Source of the DNA: Gammaproteobacteria bacterium
Lineage (GTDB): Bacteria; Pseudomonadota; Gammaproteobacteria; DSM-16500
NCBI GenBank assembly: GCA_031291175.1
Contig: JARLJO010000078.1
Location: forward strand, 62,001-126,000
Length of the DNA: 64,000 nt
Direction: 5' to 3'
Below the pieces are notes generated by a model that was not told where the DNA came from, did no database searches, and worked only from the letters and a program-made list of their open reading frames with translations. A program made the position numbers and the translations under genes. Positions 1-9,247 of the stretch are shown here, one piece after another. How positions within the stretch are numbered: position 1 is the stretch's first letter; each line of letters begins with the position of its first letter.

Positions 1-2
1 CG

Positions 3-539
3 GGAGCCGAATACGAGCTCACCCGACACAATGCTGGTGCTTGGTTTGTTTCTGCTTTAGCAGATGATGCCAATATCAGCATGCGTTTCAATCCTAAATT
101 TCAAGGCATGCATGGCATTGCGAGCATCAAAGGGCATGACTGCCATTTGCTGATCCCCACGACCTTTATGAATTTAAGCGGACAATCTGTCCAAGCACTT
201 GCAACTTATTACAAAATTCCACCTCAATCTATTTTAGTCGCACACGATGAACTCGATGTGCCTGTTGGCACTGTGCGCTTGAAGTATGATGGCGGGCACG
301 GCGGGCATAATGGTCTACGCGATATTATTCGTCATCTCAGCACAAATCAGTTTCATCGTTTACGCATCGGAGTAGGTCACCCTGGCACCGGCAGAGATGT
401 TGCCAATTATGTGCTAGCAGCGCCTAAAAAAGCAGACCGCGAAGCCATCGATACGGCATTAAGACATGCCGAAGGCATCCTACCTTTTGTGATGAAAGGT
501 GAATTTCAGAAAGCGATGCATTTTTTACATACTACTTAA
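3..539 (+). CDS. pth: Peptidyl-tRNA hydrolase, 5' end missing
   Basis: Releases peptides from prematurely dissociated peptidyl-tRNA in the cytoplasm, recycling tRNA. The reading frame is open to the left edge; the first visible residues (GAEYELTRHNAGAWFV) match the family start after the NPG turn, so only about a dozen N-terminal residues lie outside the window. The catalytic histidine is the one in TRHNAG. Other family motifs are FMNLSG, VAHDELD and GGHGGHNGLRD. The ATG at 81 is internal and not the true start. ychF follows 67 bases downstream, a common gammaproteobacterial order. Confidence 0.95.
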   Translation, partial: GAEYELTRHNAGAWFVSALADDANISMRFNPKFQGMHGIASIKGHDCHLLIPTTFMNLSGQSVQALATYYKIPPQSILVAHDELDVPVGTVRLKYDGGHGGHNGLRDIIRHLSTNQFHRLRIGVGHPGTGRDVANYVLAAPKKADREAIDTALRHAEGILPFVMKGEFQKAMHFLHTT

Positions 540-606
540 CTCGCTCTCTTTCGCTAACAAGAAAGAATAACGACATATTAAAATTTTTTTATAGAGACCT
601 TCAATC

Positions 607-1698
607 ATGGGCATCAAATGCGGAATCGTCGGATTACCAAACGTTGGCAAATCCACTTTATTTAACTGTTTAACCAAAGCCGGTGTCGATGCATCGAATT
701 ACCCATTTTGCACTATTGAACCCAATGTCGGTATTGTACCAGTGCCAGATCCACGCCTTGAACATTTGGCCGTTATTGTTAAGCCTGAACGCACTTTACC
801 AACCACCATGGAATTCGTTGATATTGCAGGCTTGGTCGCTGGCGCCTCCAAAGGTGAAGGACTAGGCAATAAGTTTTTGGCTAATATCCGCGAGACAGAT
901 GCCATCGCTCATGTGGTGCGCTGCTTTGAAGATACGGATGTCGTGCATGTCGCAGGAAAAATTTCGCCATTGGATGACATCGAGGTAATCAATACTGAAC
1001 TCGCGCTTGCTGATCTTGATACCGTCGAAAAAAATATGCTACGCCAACAAAAACTGGCGCGCAGTGGCGACAAAACAGCTATAGCCGATGTCGCTTTATT
1101 GGAAAGAGCCCGCGAACAATTGAATCAAGGACTACCGGTTCGCACCCTGGCTTTATCAAAAGATGAGATGGAAAGATTGAGACCGCTGCAATTATTAACG
1201 GTTAAGCCTACACTTTATATCGCAAATGTCGCGGAAGATGGCTTCACCAACAATCCTTTTTTAGATCAAGTGAGAAAAATAGCTGAGAAAGAAAATGCGA
1301 GCGTTGTTTCCGTTTGCGCGGCATTAGAATCTGAAATCGCAGAGCTTGATGATGCTGAAAAAAATGAATTTTTAGCTTCGTTAAATCTTGATGAACCTGG
1401 CTTAAACCGCGTTATTCATGCGGGTTACAAACTGTTGGGTCTTGAAACTTACTTCACTGCTGGCGTGAAAGAAGTTCGCGCCTGGACTATTCATGCAGGT
1501 TGTAGCGCACCACAAGCTGCCGCTGTGATTCATACGGATTTTGAAAAAGGATTTATTCGGGCAGAAGTGATTGCTTATGATGATTTCATTAAGTTCAAAG
1601 GTGAGGCAGGCGCGAAAGAAGCGGGCAAGTGGCGCTTGGAAGGGAAAGAATATATTGTGAAAGATGGAGATGTGATGCATTTTCGGTTTAATGTTTGA
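607..1698 (+). CDS. ychF: Redox-regulated ATPase / translation-associated P-loop protein YchF
   Basis: OBG-family P-loop NTPase (YchF/OLA1) that prefers ATP and binds ribosomes; cytoplasmic. At 363 residues it is the usual length. The Walker A motif is [12 protein letters not shown] near residue 8, followed by the switch/G3 motif [19 protein letters not shown] and a C-terminal TGS-like domain ending in the typical [12 protein letters not shown]. The ATG follows a purine stretch (gagacc) in the 67-base gap after pth, so the two genes may be cotranscribed. Nothing odd is seen. Confidence 0.97.
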   Translation: MGIKCGIVGLPNVGKSTLFNCLTKAGVDASNYPFCTIEPNVGIVPVPDPRLEHLAVIVKPERTLPTTMEFVDIAGLVAGASKGEGLGNKFLANIRETDAIAHVVRCFEDTDVVHVAGKISPLDDIEVINTELALADLDTVEKNMLRQQKLARSGDKTAIADVALLERAREQLNQGLPVRTLALSKDEMERLRPLQLLTVKPTLYIANVAEDGFTNNPFLDQVRKIAEKENASVVSVCAALESEIAELDDAEKNEFLASLNLDEPGLNRVIHAGYKLLGLETYFTAGVKEVRAWTIHAGCSAPQAAAVIHTDFEKGFIRAEVIAYDDFIKFKGEAGAKEAGKWRLEGKEYIVKDGDVMHFRFNV

Positions 1699-2455
1699 TT
1701 TTTTTAAAGAGCCGGTGAATCGAGGTTCAGTAAAAACCAGAATAGCTAGTACTTTATCTGGAGCCGGAGCCTCATCCTACGACCTATGAGCGTCTATGCG
1801 CTCATAGGTCTACCAATAAAATAAAAAAGAAACTAAGCAGATATAGGCGCAGCGATAATCACTTACGCTTTTATCTAAAATATTAAACCAAAAAAACCCT
1901 TAATTGATTGCCATTAAATTTACTCAATACGCTTGAAAAATTGCCACAGGCGATTCAATTATTGAGCCTCCCATTACTGCTGTGTCGTGACAAGTCGTAA
2001 GAACAAATTTAACTTGATTTAGAAAATTTGGAAAATAGCGCTAGACAAGGAATAAATAATTTGGCAGCATGGCCATATTAACTCAACAATGAGTTTGCCT
2101 CACTCCCTTCACATACTCCGCATTGGAGCGTAATTTATAAAACAAGCTCGTGCTAAAGATATAGCCATTGTAAGAAGCTCACAGTTCAGCAATGGCGCAC
2201 TTATAACTATACTTCCAATCTCAATAGCGAACTAAACCTTACTCCTGCTAATAAATAAATCCCCAAAGAACCAAAGTGTTATTAATGCCTCATTAGTGCA
2301 GCGCATAATATTTACAAAATTTAAAAAAATTGAAAAGAAGAGCCTTCAAGAAAAATTTTGCGATATTCGGATGCTTTTGAATGCTGATGCAGCAAATTTC
2401 AATAAAAAGAGAAAGTGAAACTTTGTAATCTAGAATGATCTTCATTAGGAATATT
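1699..2455. other. Gene-free A+T-rich spacer at left edge of island
   Basis: About 750 bases with no credible reading frame on either strand. Composition shifts from that of ychF to clearly A+T-rich, which marks the left boundary of the island holding the isonitrile-type cluster. The only clear structure is the hairpin at 1781-1810. The promoter of the cluster should lie near the right end, but I cannot assign -35/-10 boxes with confidence in such A+T-rich sequence. Confidence 0.6.
1781..1810. terminator. 12-bp perfect hairpin downstream of ychF
   Basis: gacctatgagcg (1781-1792) pairs exactly with cgctcataggtc (1799-1810) around a six-base loop. It lies 83 bases after the ychF stop. An A-rich rather than T-rich tract follows on the + strand, so it is at best an imperfect terminator and could equally be a repeat palindrome. 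Confidence 0.45.
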
Positions 2456-3712
2456 ATGGTAGCAATTCAAAACAATTTAATAATAAAAATAAAACCATCT
2501 CCAATCGAGATGCTTTATTCCACGCAAGAAATAGACACCTCATTTATTCTCATTAGCAAAAACTATCTTAATGATGTTTCTTTCAGAATAAATCCAGAGT
2601 TTATCGAGCAAGTCCCGCCCAGGATCATCAAGGAGTTTCCTTTTTCATATCAATTTAATTGCGCGACAGAAGAAGCCGAGCATTATTTTTATCAAAATAA
2701 AAAACACTTAAACAGGCATAAAACTATCGGCGAAAAAATTTTTGCAATCCTACAGACTGGCAAGTATAGGGCGGGAACAACACGACAAACAAAGTTCGAC
2801 GAAAACAAACAAAATTTTTTATTAAAAATTGATACCGCTATTGCAAAGCAGGAACCAATTACTTTTGTTCTACCGTCATTTCCATTTAAATGTCCAAATC
2901 CTGCAAAGGTCAGAAGAAGATCACCTGATATGGCAGAGATTCTCTGCTTATCAAGACTGTATGAAATTTGTAAGGTGATTTCGAAATTTTATAGCCCCGG
3001 GGCCAAGTTTATTATTATCGCTGATGGCGATGTGTATAAGGAAATGTTTGGCATTACTAAATATGAGGCCTTAAATTACAAAGAGACCTGCATAAGCTTT
3101 ATTAAACAACTAGGATTTTCGAATCAAATTGAAGTTGTAGATATGGCAAATTTGATAGAAAAAAATAAGTCAGACTATAATATCTTCCTGAAAAATCTAA
3201 AACCCCAATTTAGCCAATGGTGGAACAACAACAAGGAATCTGACAAAGTTCGCTCTCTTGTTGATTCAAGCACCGCCAATATCTCGAGCAACACTCACAT
3301 ATGTCAAGATTTGGTAAAATTAGGCACTAGCAGGCCGTATAACAAATTAGATACCGAAAAATTAATTAGGCATATTGAAGATACCAGAAAAAAAATATTT
3401 CGCAGGGCAGAACAGTGCGCCTTTGATTATGCACTTTTTTTATACGTGCTGAAAGAAATGGACCTGATCAACTTAAGCTATCCGAATGCAATCCGCAGTA
3501 CTGTTCATCCAAAACCTAAGCAATGGGGTATTCATTTAGTCAATGCCAAAAGTAGAATTTTTCCTTGGCATGGAATGGCATTTCTAGGCGATAACGGATG
3601 GAAAATATCATATGAATCTGAATTAATAAATGAACGACAAACTCCTGTTCATCTAAATGGCGACGATTGGCCCTTCTTTTATGAAAGTGGAACAAACTCT
3701 TTTTATAAATAA
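2456..3712 (+). CDS. Isonitrile (isocyanide) synthase family protein, DIT1/PvcA type
   Basis: The central part (FVLPSFPFKCPNPAKV, then PDMAEILCLSRLYEIC, then SPGAKFIIIADGDVYKEMFG) and the end (IRSTVHPKPKQWGIHLV, PWHGMA) are the hallmark blocks of the DIT1/PvcA family. Characterised members (PvcA, IsnA) convert the amino group of tyrosine or tryptophan to an isonitrile using ribulose-5-phosphate as carbon donor; DIT1 makes a formyl-tyrosine precursor. Substrate here is unknown. The ATG at 2456 is chosen because tagga precedes it by about seven bases; an ATG at 2435 has no ribosome site. It is first in a run of same-strand genes in A+T-rich DNA. No PvcB-like Fe(II)/2-oxoglutarate oxygenase, the usual partner, is present. 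Confidence 0.85.
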   Translation: MVAIQNNLIIKIKPSPIEMLYSTQEIDTSFILISKNYLNDVSFRINPEFIEQVPPRIIKEFPFSYQFNCATEEAEHYFYQNKKHLNRHKTIGEKIFAILQTGKYRAGTTRQTKFDENKQNFLLKIDTAIAKQEPITFVLPSFPFKCPNPAKVRRRSPDMAEILCLSRLYEICKVISKFYSPGAKFIIIADGDVYKEMFGITKYEALNYKETCISFIKQLGFSNQIEVVDMANLIEKNKSDYNIFLKNLKPQFSQWWNNNKESDKVRSLVDSSTANISSNTHICQDLVKLGTSRPYNKLDTEKLIRHIEDTRKKIFRRAEQCAFDYALFLYVLKEMDLINLSYPNAIRSTVHPKPKQWGIHLVNAKSRIFPWHGMAFLGDNGWKISYESELINERQTPVHLNGDDWPFFYESGTNSFYK

Positions 3713-3729
3713 CAGACGGATAACGCATA

Positions 3730-4740
3730 GTGAACAGCCATCAAGTCATTTTTAAGAAAAAACCAGCCATCATTATAGTCACGACGGGGGGCACTATAAA
3801 CATGGCAAAAGATCTTGCGCAGAAAGACAACATTGAGAACATTTCAATTGTTGAGAAAATATCAAGATTTAAAACTATAAATGAACTAGCAAGTATTGGA
3901 ATAATAGAATTCTCAAACATTGCAAGTCCCAACATGAACCCTAACGATTGGCTGAATCTTTCAAAGATGGTAGATGAACTAATCCATAGAGAACATGTTG
4001 CTGGAGTAATTATTACCCATGGCACTGACACCATGGCAGAAGCTGCATTCTTTTTAGATCTAACGATTAAAACCAAGAAACCCATTGTTTTTGCTGGATC
4101 GCAAAGACTCATTTCAGAAGTCGATTCAGATGGCCTTAGAAATATTACTAATGCAGTTAGACAAATTGTTTCCGGAAAATTTATTGGCTTAGGCGTTACC
4201 ATTAATTTTAACCACTATGTTAGCTTTGCCCGGCATGCACGAAAAACTCACACTTATAATGTACAAGGTTTTGATTCCAGCGAATTTGGATATGCCGGAT
4301 TTATCGATGCTGACACGGAAGTATTATTAAAAAGACCTTTACAACATTTAGCTCTAAGCAAACCAAAGAAACTTGCAAAAGTGGCCATTTTAAAATTCTT
4401 TCCAGGAATAGATGACGCAATCATACGTTTTTTAATAGAAAAAAATTACAAAGGCATAGTGATAGAGGGGTCAGGAAGCGGGAACGTTAACGCTTCATTA
4501 TATAATGGGATTAAACATGCAATTAGAAAAGGACTGGTAATTGTTATATCAACAGGAGTTAAAACTGGAAGAACAATGCCAATTTACGAATTTCCCGGAG
4601 GCGGGAAAAGTTTGCAAAAGCTAGGTGTCGTATCTTCGGGATCCTTGAGTGCTGAAAAATCAATGATCTTGCTCCAAATTGCTTTAGCAAGCATTCGAGA
4701 ACACACTAAATTACAAAGTTATTTTAACGAATGCATTTAA
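3730..4740 (+). CDS. L-asparaginase-family amidohydrolase in the isonitrile cluster
   Basis: Asparaginase/glutaminase family, 336 residues. The first threonine loop is VTTGGTINM near residue 18 and the second motif is ITHGTDTMAEAAFF near residue 97, so both catalytic threonines and the following aspartate are present. No signal peptide, hence probably cytoplasmic. The start is GTG, 17 bases after the isonitrile synthase stop, with a weak ribosome site; no ATG lies upstream of the TGGTI loop. The C-terminus has the GxKTGRTMPIYEFPGG type loop. Its place inside a biosynthetic run suggests hydrolysis of an amide intermediate or supply of aspartate to the next gene, rather than plain asparagine catabolism; this is inference. 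Confidence 0.85.
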   Translation: MNSHQVIFKKKPAIIIVTTGGTINMAKDLAQKDNIENISIVEKISRFKTINELASIGIIEFSNIASPNMNPNDWLNLSKMVDELIHREHVAGVIITHGTDTMAEAAFFLDLTIKTKKPIVFAGSQRLISEVDSDGLRNITNAVRQIVSGKFIGLGVTINFNHYVSFARHARKTHTYNVQGFDSSEFGYAGFIDADTEVLLKRPLQHLALSKPKKLAKVAILKFFPGIDDAIIRFLIEKNYKGIVIEGSGSGNVNASLYNGIKHAIRKGLVIVISTGVKTGRTMPIYEFPGGGKSLQKLGVVSSGSLSAEKSMILLQIALASIREHTKLQSYFNECI

Positions 4741-4748
4741 GAGGCTAT

Positions 4749-5942
4749 ATGTTTAAGTCAATAAAGACTTTACCTATCGATCCAATTTTTGGGCTGATGG
4801 ATTTATTTAAAAAAGATGCCAGAACTAACAAGATTAATTTGACAGCTGGTGTATATGTTGATGACAAAGGCAAAATTCCAATATTTGAAGCTGTCAAACA
4901 AGCGGAAAATATAATCCTTAGCCAACAGACCTCAAAAAATTACTTGCCGATCTGTGGAGATGAAATTTTTCGTGAGTTCGCCTTGAAAAGCATCAATACA
5001 ACGGATATAAAAGCACTATATCAAGATGCCATTCAAACCCCTGGGGGGACCGGGGCGCTCAGCGTTCTTGCTGGATTAATTAGTAAAAATTTTCCATCTG
5101 CAAGCATGTGGCTCAGTGATCCAACGTGGCAAAATCATCACAACATATTTTCTGCTGATAATATCAACATTAAAACCTATTACTATTTTGATCCTTCAAC
5201 AAATAGTATCAACATTGGAAAATTAGAAAATGATCTTCGTCACAGTAAGCCTGGAGATTTCATATTACTTCATACCTCATGTCACAACCCAACGGGAACT
5301 GACTTTAATGATATCGAGCAAAATGAGGTTTTAGCATTAGTAAATAAATACAATTTAATACCCGCATTTGACAATGCTTATCAAGGTTTTGACGCTGGCT
5401 TTAGTGAGGATATTAAGTTTATCCATAAATTCTTAGCGAACGGCGTTAAGTTATTTGTTGCAAGCTCCTATTCTAAAAATTTTGGATTATACAATGAAAG
5501 GATTGGAGCATTGTCATTTTTTACGGATAATCAGAATGAATTAAGAAGTGTAGTAAGCAATTTTAGCAGCATTGCCAGATCCAAATATTCCAACCCTCCA
5601 GCACATGGCAGCACAATAATAAAAACCATTTACAGCGATAGAAAACTGTTTAAATTATGGAGCAATGAACTCTCGTTTATGAATACTCGCATTAATGGCA
5701 TGCGAATTACATTTGCGGATGAACTGACAAAAAAAGTTAAACGTGACTTTAGCTTCATAAAAAATCAAAAAGGGTTATTTTCATTGTTGCCAATTTCACG
5801 CGATGGAATAACAAAACTACGAGATATTCATGGTATTTATCTGCTTGACTCAGGACGAATCAACGTTGCTGGATTGAGCATGAGTAATTTAAGCCAGATT
5901 GTCAATTCGATTCAACATATTTTACAAGAGGAAAATCTATGA
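4749..5942 (+). CDS. Class I PLP aminotransferase, aspartate/aromatic type
   Basis: Resembles AspC/TyrB. Recognisable blocks: INLTAGVYVDDKGKIPIFEA at the N-terminus, TPGGTGALSV, HTSCHNPTGTDF, FDNAYQGFDAGF, and SSYSKNFGLYNERIGA, which holds the PLP-binding lysine. Such enzymes exchange amino groups between aspartate, glutamate and aromatic 2-oxo acids. The ATG at 4749 is preferred over 4731 because aagagg sits just upstream; the gap to the asparaginase gene is then 8 bases. The next gene overlaps by four bases (ATGA), implying translational coupling. In context it may make or consume the amino acid processed by the isonitrile synthase. Confidence 0.88.
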   Translation: MFKSIKTLPIDPIFGLMDLFKKDARTNKINLTAGVYVDDKGKIPIFEAVKQAENIILSQQTSKNYLPICGDEIFREFALKSINTTDIKALYQDAIQTPGGTGALSVLAGLISKNFPSASMWLSDPTWQNHHNIFSADNINIKTYYYFDPSTNSINIGKLENDLRHSKPGDFILLHTSCHNPTGTDFNDIEQNEVLALVNKYNLIPAFDNAYQGFDAGFSEDIKFIHKFLANGVKLFVASSYSKNFGLYNERIGALSFFTDNQNELRSVVSNFSSIARSKYSNPPAHGSTIIKTIYSDRKLFKLWSNELSFMNTRINGMRITFADELTKKVKRDFSFIKNQKGLFSLLPISRDGITKLRDIHGIYLLDSGRINVAGLSMSNLSQIVNSIQHILQEENL

Positions 5943-6766
5943 TTACTGAAAATAAAGAGAAAAACTTAAAAAGTGTCGATGTTATTACATCAAAATATAA
6001 TTTGAATGTGGGTGAGAGAGGTGAAAAGAGATTAAAGGTGCTTGGCGGTTTATACAATAATAACAGCATCGAGTTCATTCGCGAAATGGGAGTTGAAAAT
6101 TGCAACATGGTATTAGATGTTGCTAGCGGAACTGGCGAAATGACATGCAAAATTTCCAAGCTTTCTTTGGGCCGGGTAATTGGTATAGATAATAGCCCAG
6201 AACAAATTTCGGTAGCGAAAAAAAACGCTGATAACTTAAATATTGAGTCCGTAGAGTTTATTAATGTTTCTGCGGAAGAACTAAGTTCGTTAAATATTAA
6301 ATTCGATTTGATTTATTGTCGTTTTCTTTTGGTTCACTTGCGTGATCCTATGATCGCTCTAAAATCAATGTATGACTCACTTGCGATTGGCGGAAAATTG
6401 ATTTGCGAAGAAGCAACCTCAAGCATTAGTTTTTGCTATCCACCCTCAACTGTTTTTGATAAGTGGCTGAAGTTATGGGACGCCATCAGAGCAGACTACG
6501 ATATTGGATTAAAGCTTCATGATGCCTTCAGAAAACTAAATTTGAAAATTGAAAAATCCATTGTCCATCAGCCCATACTTTCCAACGAAGAAGAAAAAAG
6601 CATTCTTTTATATAACGTTTTAGAATCTGTTGCAGCCGCTGAAAGAGTAGGCTTTGCTACTCCTGATGAAATGGCAAAATTTGCTGATGACATGCGAGAG
6701 TTTTGTAAAGAAGATCGCTATTTTATAGGGTACTTAAGAAATACTTTGATATGCGGAAAAAAATAG
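5939..6766 (+). CDS. Class I SAM-dependent methyltransferase of the isonitrile cluster
   Basis: Rossmann-fold methyltransferase of 275 residues. SAM-binding motif I is VLDVASGTGEMT near residue 58, the acidic post-I residue is in VIGIDNSPEQISVA, and FDLIYCRFLLVHL is motif IV. The acceptor (O, N or C) cannot be read from sequence. It starts inside the stop of the aminotransferase gene (ATGA overlap) with gagga upstream, so the two are coupled. Likely role: tailoring methylation of the cluster product. Confidence 0.85.
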   Translation: MITENKEKNLKSVDVITSKYNLNVGERGEKRLKVLGGLYNNNSIEFIREMGVENCNMVLDVASGTGEMTCKISKLSLGRVIGIDNSPEQISVAKKNADNLNIESVEFINVSAEELSSLNIKFDLIYCRFLLVHLRDPMIALKSMYDSLAIGGKLICEEATSSISFCYPPSTVFDKWLKLWDAIRADYDIGLKLHDAFRKLNLKIEKSIVHQPILSNEEEKSILLYNVLESVAAAERVGFATPDEMAKFADDMREFCKEDRYFIGYLRNTLICGKK

Positions 6767-6945
6767 TATTTTTACCCGAAACTTATTAAGCCTCAATCAT
6801 TTTCTTTTTTGTGTATTTTTTAGAAAATATTGAGGAAAAACAGATGCCAAGTGTTCGGTCGTTTTTTTGTAAATGATTTAATAAGACTGAGCAGGATAAT
6901 ACTTTGAGGCGAGAATAACTCTGCCTATTTAGGAATAATCAAAAA

Positions 6946-8133
6946 ATGAGTAGCGCCTCCAATGAGAATAACAATCCATATCTATTGGGAGTTGCAGGCC
7001 TTTGCTGTGTTTTAATTGGCATTGGAATATGTCGCTTTGGATATACGCCAATTTTACCATATCTTATAGAGGATCACTGGCTAACAAAAGCGCAAGCGGA
7101 CTTCATTGGCTCAGCAAATTTTATTGGCTATTTAATTGGGGCACTATGTAGTTGGAATATTCTTAAAATTGCTAATAAATTGGATATTGTTAAATATAGC
7201 ATTATTAGTTGCATTATCGGATTAATGGCTTGCTCATTCAATTTTGGATTTTTTTGGATATTGAGCTGGCGATTATCCGTTGGCTTTTTTGGTGCACTAT
7301 TGATGATAGTGACACCTTCTGTCATATTAAAAAAAGTTGCATTCTCATCTAAAGGTTTAGCAAGCGGTATTATTTTTTCGGGTGTTGGGATAGGCATTCT
7401 TTTCTCCGGAATAGTGACGCCATGGATACACAGCCTACTTGACTTGCAGTCGGTATGGCTGACATTCTTTTGCCTTTCTCTAATTGTGGGTGGCATAATA
7501 GCTAAAATTTTATCTACCGATCTGCCTAATCAAAAGCAAGCTGTCGTTACAGAAACAACTCAACTAAAGCTTTCTATTAAACAAAAATGGCAAATATTTT
7601 TTATTGGTTTCGCCTATCTCACCTGTGGAATTGGTTTCGTCCCACATAGTTTATTCTGGGTCGAATATGCCAGAGAGAAGAATTTGACTACCTGCTTAGG
7701 CAGCTTAATATGGTCATTTTTTGGATTGGGATTTATTATTGGTGGAGTTTGTCTTGGAAAAATGGGGGATAAATTTGGAATTCATAAAATATTAATGGCA
7801 ATTTATTTTCTGAGTTCTTTATCTGTAGGTATAGTATTATTTAATCAGAGCAGTTATGTTTTTGGTGGCTCTGCATTTTTAACTGGAATCTTCATGGCTG
7901 GAATTTTAACCCTTACATCTGCGAGAATAGCCGAAATAGTTGGAACGAGAGCTCACACTGAATTATGGGGCAAAATAACACTTTGCTATGCCAGTAGCCA
8001 AGCCTTTGGTGCCTATGCCATGTCTCACCTTATTAACAATAGCGTAGGCTATGCTACCTGCATCCTCCTTGCTAGCATCGCCTTTATTATTTCAACCATC
8101 TGTATGTTTTTTTCAAATTATTCCAACCCGTAA
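6946..8133 (+). CDS. MFS transporter, YbfB/YjiJ-like, probable product exporter
   Basis: Twelve hydrophobic segments over 395 residues with the family start GICRFGYTPILPYLIEDHWLTKA and an inter-helix loop GKMGDKFG between helices 8 and 9. Inner-membrane secondary transporter. It follows the methyltransferase gene by 180 bases on the same strand and has its own ribosome site (tagga), so it may be read from the same or a second promoter. YbfB/YjiJ members are mostly uncharacterised. By position it is the best candidate to export the cluster product, but amino-acid uptake is possible. Confidence 0.85.
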   Translation: MSSASNENNNPYLLGVAGLCCVLIGIGICRFGYTPILPYLIEDHWLTKAQADFIGSANFIGYLIGALCSWNILKIANKLDIVKYSIISCIIGLMACSFNFGFFWILSWRLSVGFFGALLMIVTPSVILKKVAFSSKGLASGIIFSGVGIGILFSGIVTPWIHSLLDLQSVWLTFFCLSLIVGGIIAKILSTDLPNQKQAVVTETTQLKLSIKQKWQIFFIGFAYLTCGIGFVPHSLFWVEYAREKNLTTCLGSLIWSFFGLGFIIGGVCLGKMGDKFGIHKILMAIYFLSSLSVGIVLFNQSSYVFGGSAFLTGIFMAGILTLTSARIAEIVGTRAHTELWGKITLCYASSQAFGAYAMSHLINNSVGYATCILLASIAFIISTICMFFSNYSNP

Positions 8134-8153
8134 ATAACGTGCTTGCCGGATGC

Positions 8154-8927
8154 TTATAGTTTAGAAGATAGTTGCGTTATCGGAATTTCCTCCCCAATGA
8201 CAACCTGCTTGTTCTGCTCACATTCCTTAGTAGCCGGAACGTTTTTAGCATCGATACCTGTATTAAGCCAAGACATAAGACCTGCTGATCCAGATACCTG
8301 CTGCTTTTTCAAATACTGAGGCGCTTCATTTGATCGATGAAGAGATCCATATCTTATATCCAAGGGATAATACTCCGCATTAAATTGAATTTTTCCGGCA
8401 AGCTCGTCTCCACCAACATGAGCTATGTATGCTAAGGACATGTCAATGCCTGCTGATATTCCAGCCGAAGTCCATAGATTACCATCTTGAACAAATCTTT
8501 TTTCTTGCACTCTTGTTTGTTCAAACAAACGTAGTCTTTCTAGTGAACGCCAATGGGTTGTTGCCTGCTTGTGATCTAACAGTCCCGCTTTTTGTAGCAA
8601 AAAAGCGCCCGTGCAAACTCCGAGAATGTATTTACAATGCTTGCTCCGCTCACGAATAAAATCTATCAAAACAGCATTTTCAGCTTGAGCACGTGTACCC
8701 CAGCCACCAGGAACAACTAAAACATCAAAGGAAGGGCAATTTGAAAAACTATATTGAGAAATTATCTTAAGCCCTTTTGCACAAACAATTTCGCCACTAT
8801 TTTGACTTACGGTAATTGTTTTTGGGCCGTCAAAAGTTTTACTCCAAATAGAAAAAATTTCCCACGGACCAACAAAATCTAGCTCCTCGATATCATTAAA
8901 TAATAAAAATCCAACAGTTTTTGGCAT
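8154..8927 (-). CDS. DJ-1/PfpI-family protein, isonitrile hydratase-like
   Basis: DJ-1/PfpI fold of 257 residues. The nucleophile elbow is GVCTGAFLLQKAGLL with the reactive cysteine near residue 100, followed by ATTHW, and the acidic residue of the DJ-1 site is in NDIEELDFVGPWEIF (the D/E before FVGPWE). Isonitrile hydratase of Pseudomonas belongs to this family, with the same C-T-G elbow and ATTHW block, and turns isonitriles into N-formamides. AraC-type regulators share this domain, but no helix-turn-helix follows here. It converges on the MFS gene 21 bases away. With an isonitrile synthase in the same island, detoxification or self-protection is the natural reading; family membership is clear, substrate is inferred. 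Confidence 0.8.
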   Translation of the reverse strand: MPKTVGFLLFNDIEELDFVGPWEIFSIWSKTFDGPKTITVSQNSGEIVCAKGLKIISQYSFSNCPSFDVLVVPGGWGTRAQAENAVLIDFIRERSKHCKYILGVCTGAFLLQKAGLLDHKQATTHWRSLERLRLFEQTRVQEKRFVQDGNLWTSAGISAGIDMSLAYIAHVGGDELAGKIQFNAEYYPLDIRYGSLHRSNEAPQYLKKQQVSGSAGLMSWLNTGIDAKNVPATKECEQNKQVVIGEEIPITQLSSKL

Positions 8928-9247
8928 AAGTATAACTCATTAATAGAACACTCAGTGATGTCATACATAATGTATCATAACTATAACTTTCTAGTGAAAT
9001 CACTTAAGAAGAAATTCTATCGTAATCATAACTGGAAAAAGTATAACGAAGCTTTGATGGAGAAGAACGAAAATAGAAGCATTTCAATTAACAAAGTTAG
9101 GAGGGCAAGATTGCCAAGGTCTTTCTCTATTAGTAAACTCAAATAAAAACAGCTATAAGGCAAAAAATATTAGGCCATGTTTTAAAACTTATGGCATATG
9201 GGCTAAGCCGTTACATTCGTATGGCATAACGATATCACTATTTCACA
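8928..9247. other. Spacer with a possible decayed transposase fragment
   Basis: The stretch separates the island from older chromosome. A 63-codon frame at 8955-9146 (+) contains NHNWKKYNEALMEK, which resembles the N-terminus of IS5-type DDE transposases (RNWxxYNxAL), after which the frame degenerates. No terminal repeats and no catalytic domain are visible. I do not consider it an expressed gene. Confidence 0.3.

Noticed and set aside
1980-2000. 16S rRNA 3'-like text (gtcgtgacaagtcgtaag)
   Set aside because: Only a short resemblance; no flanking rRNA sequence on either side.
8955-9146. 63-codon gene
   Set aside because: Lys/Asn-rich text that breaks down after a transposase-like phrase, no good ribosome site, no catalytic domain. 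Treated as remnant.
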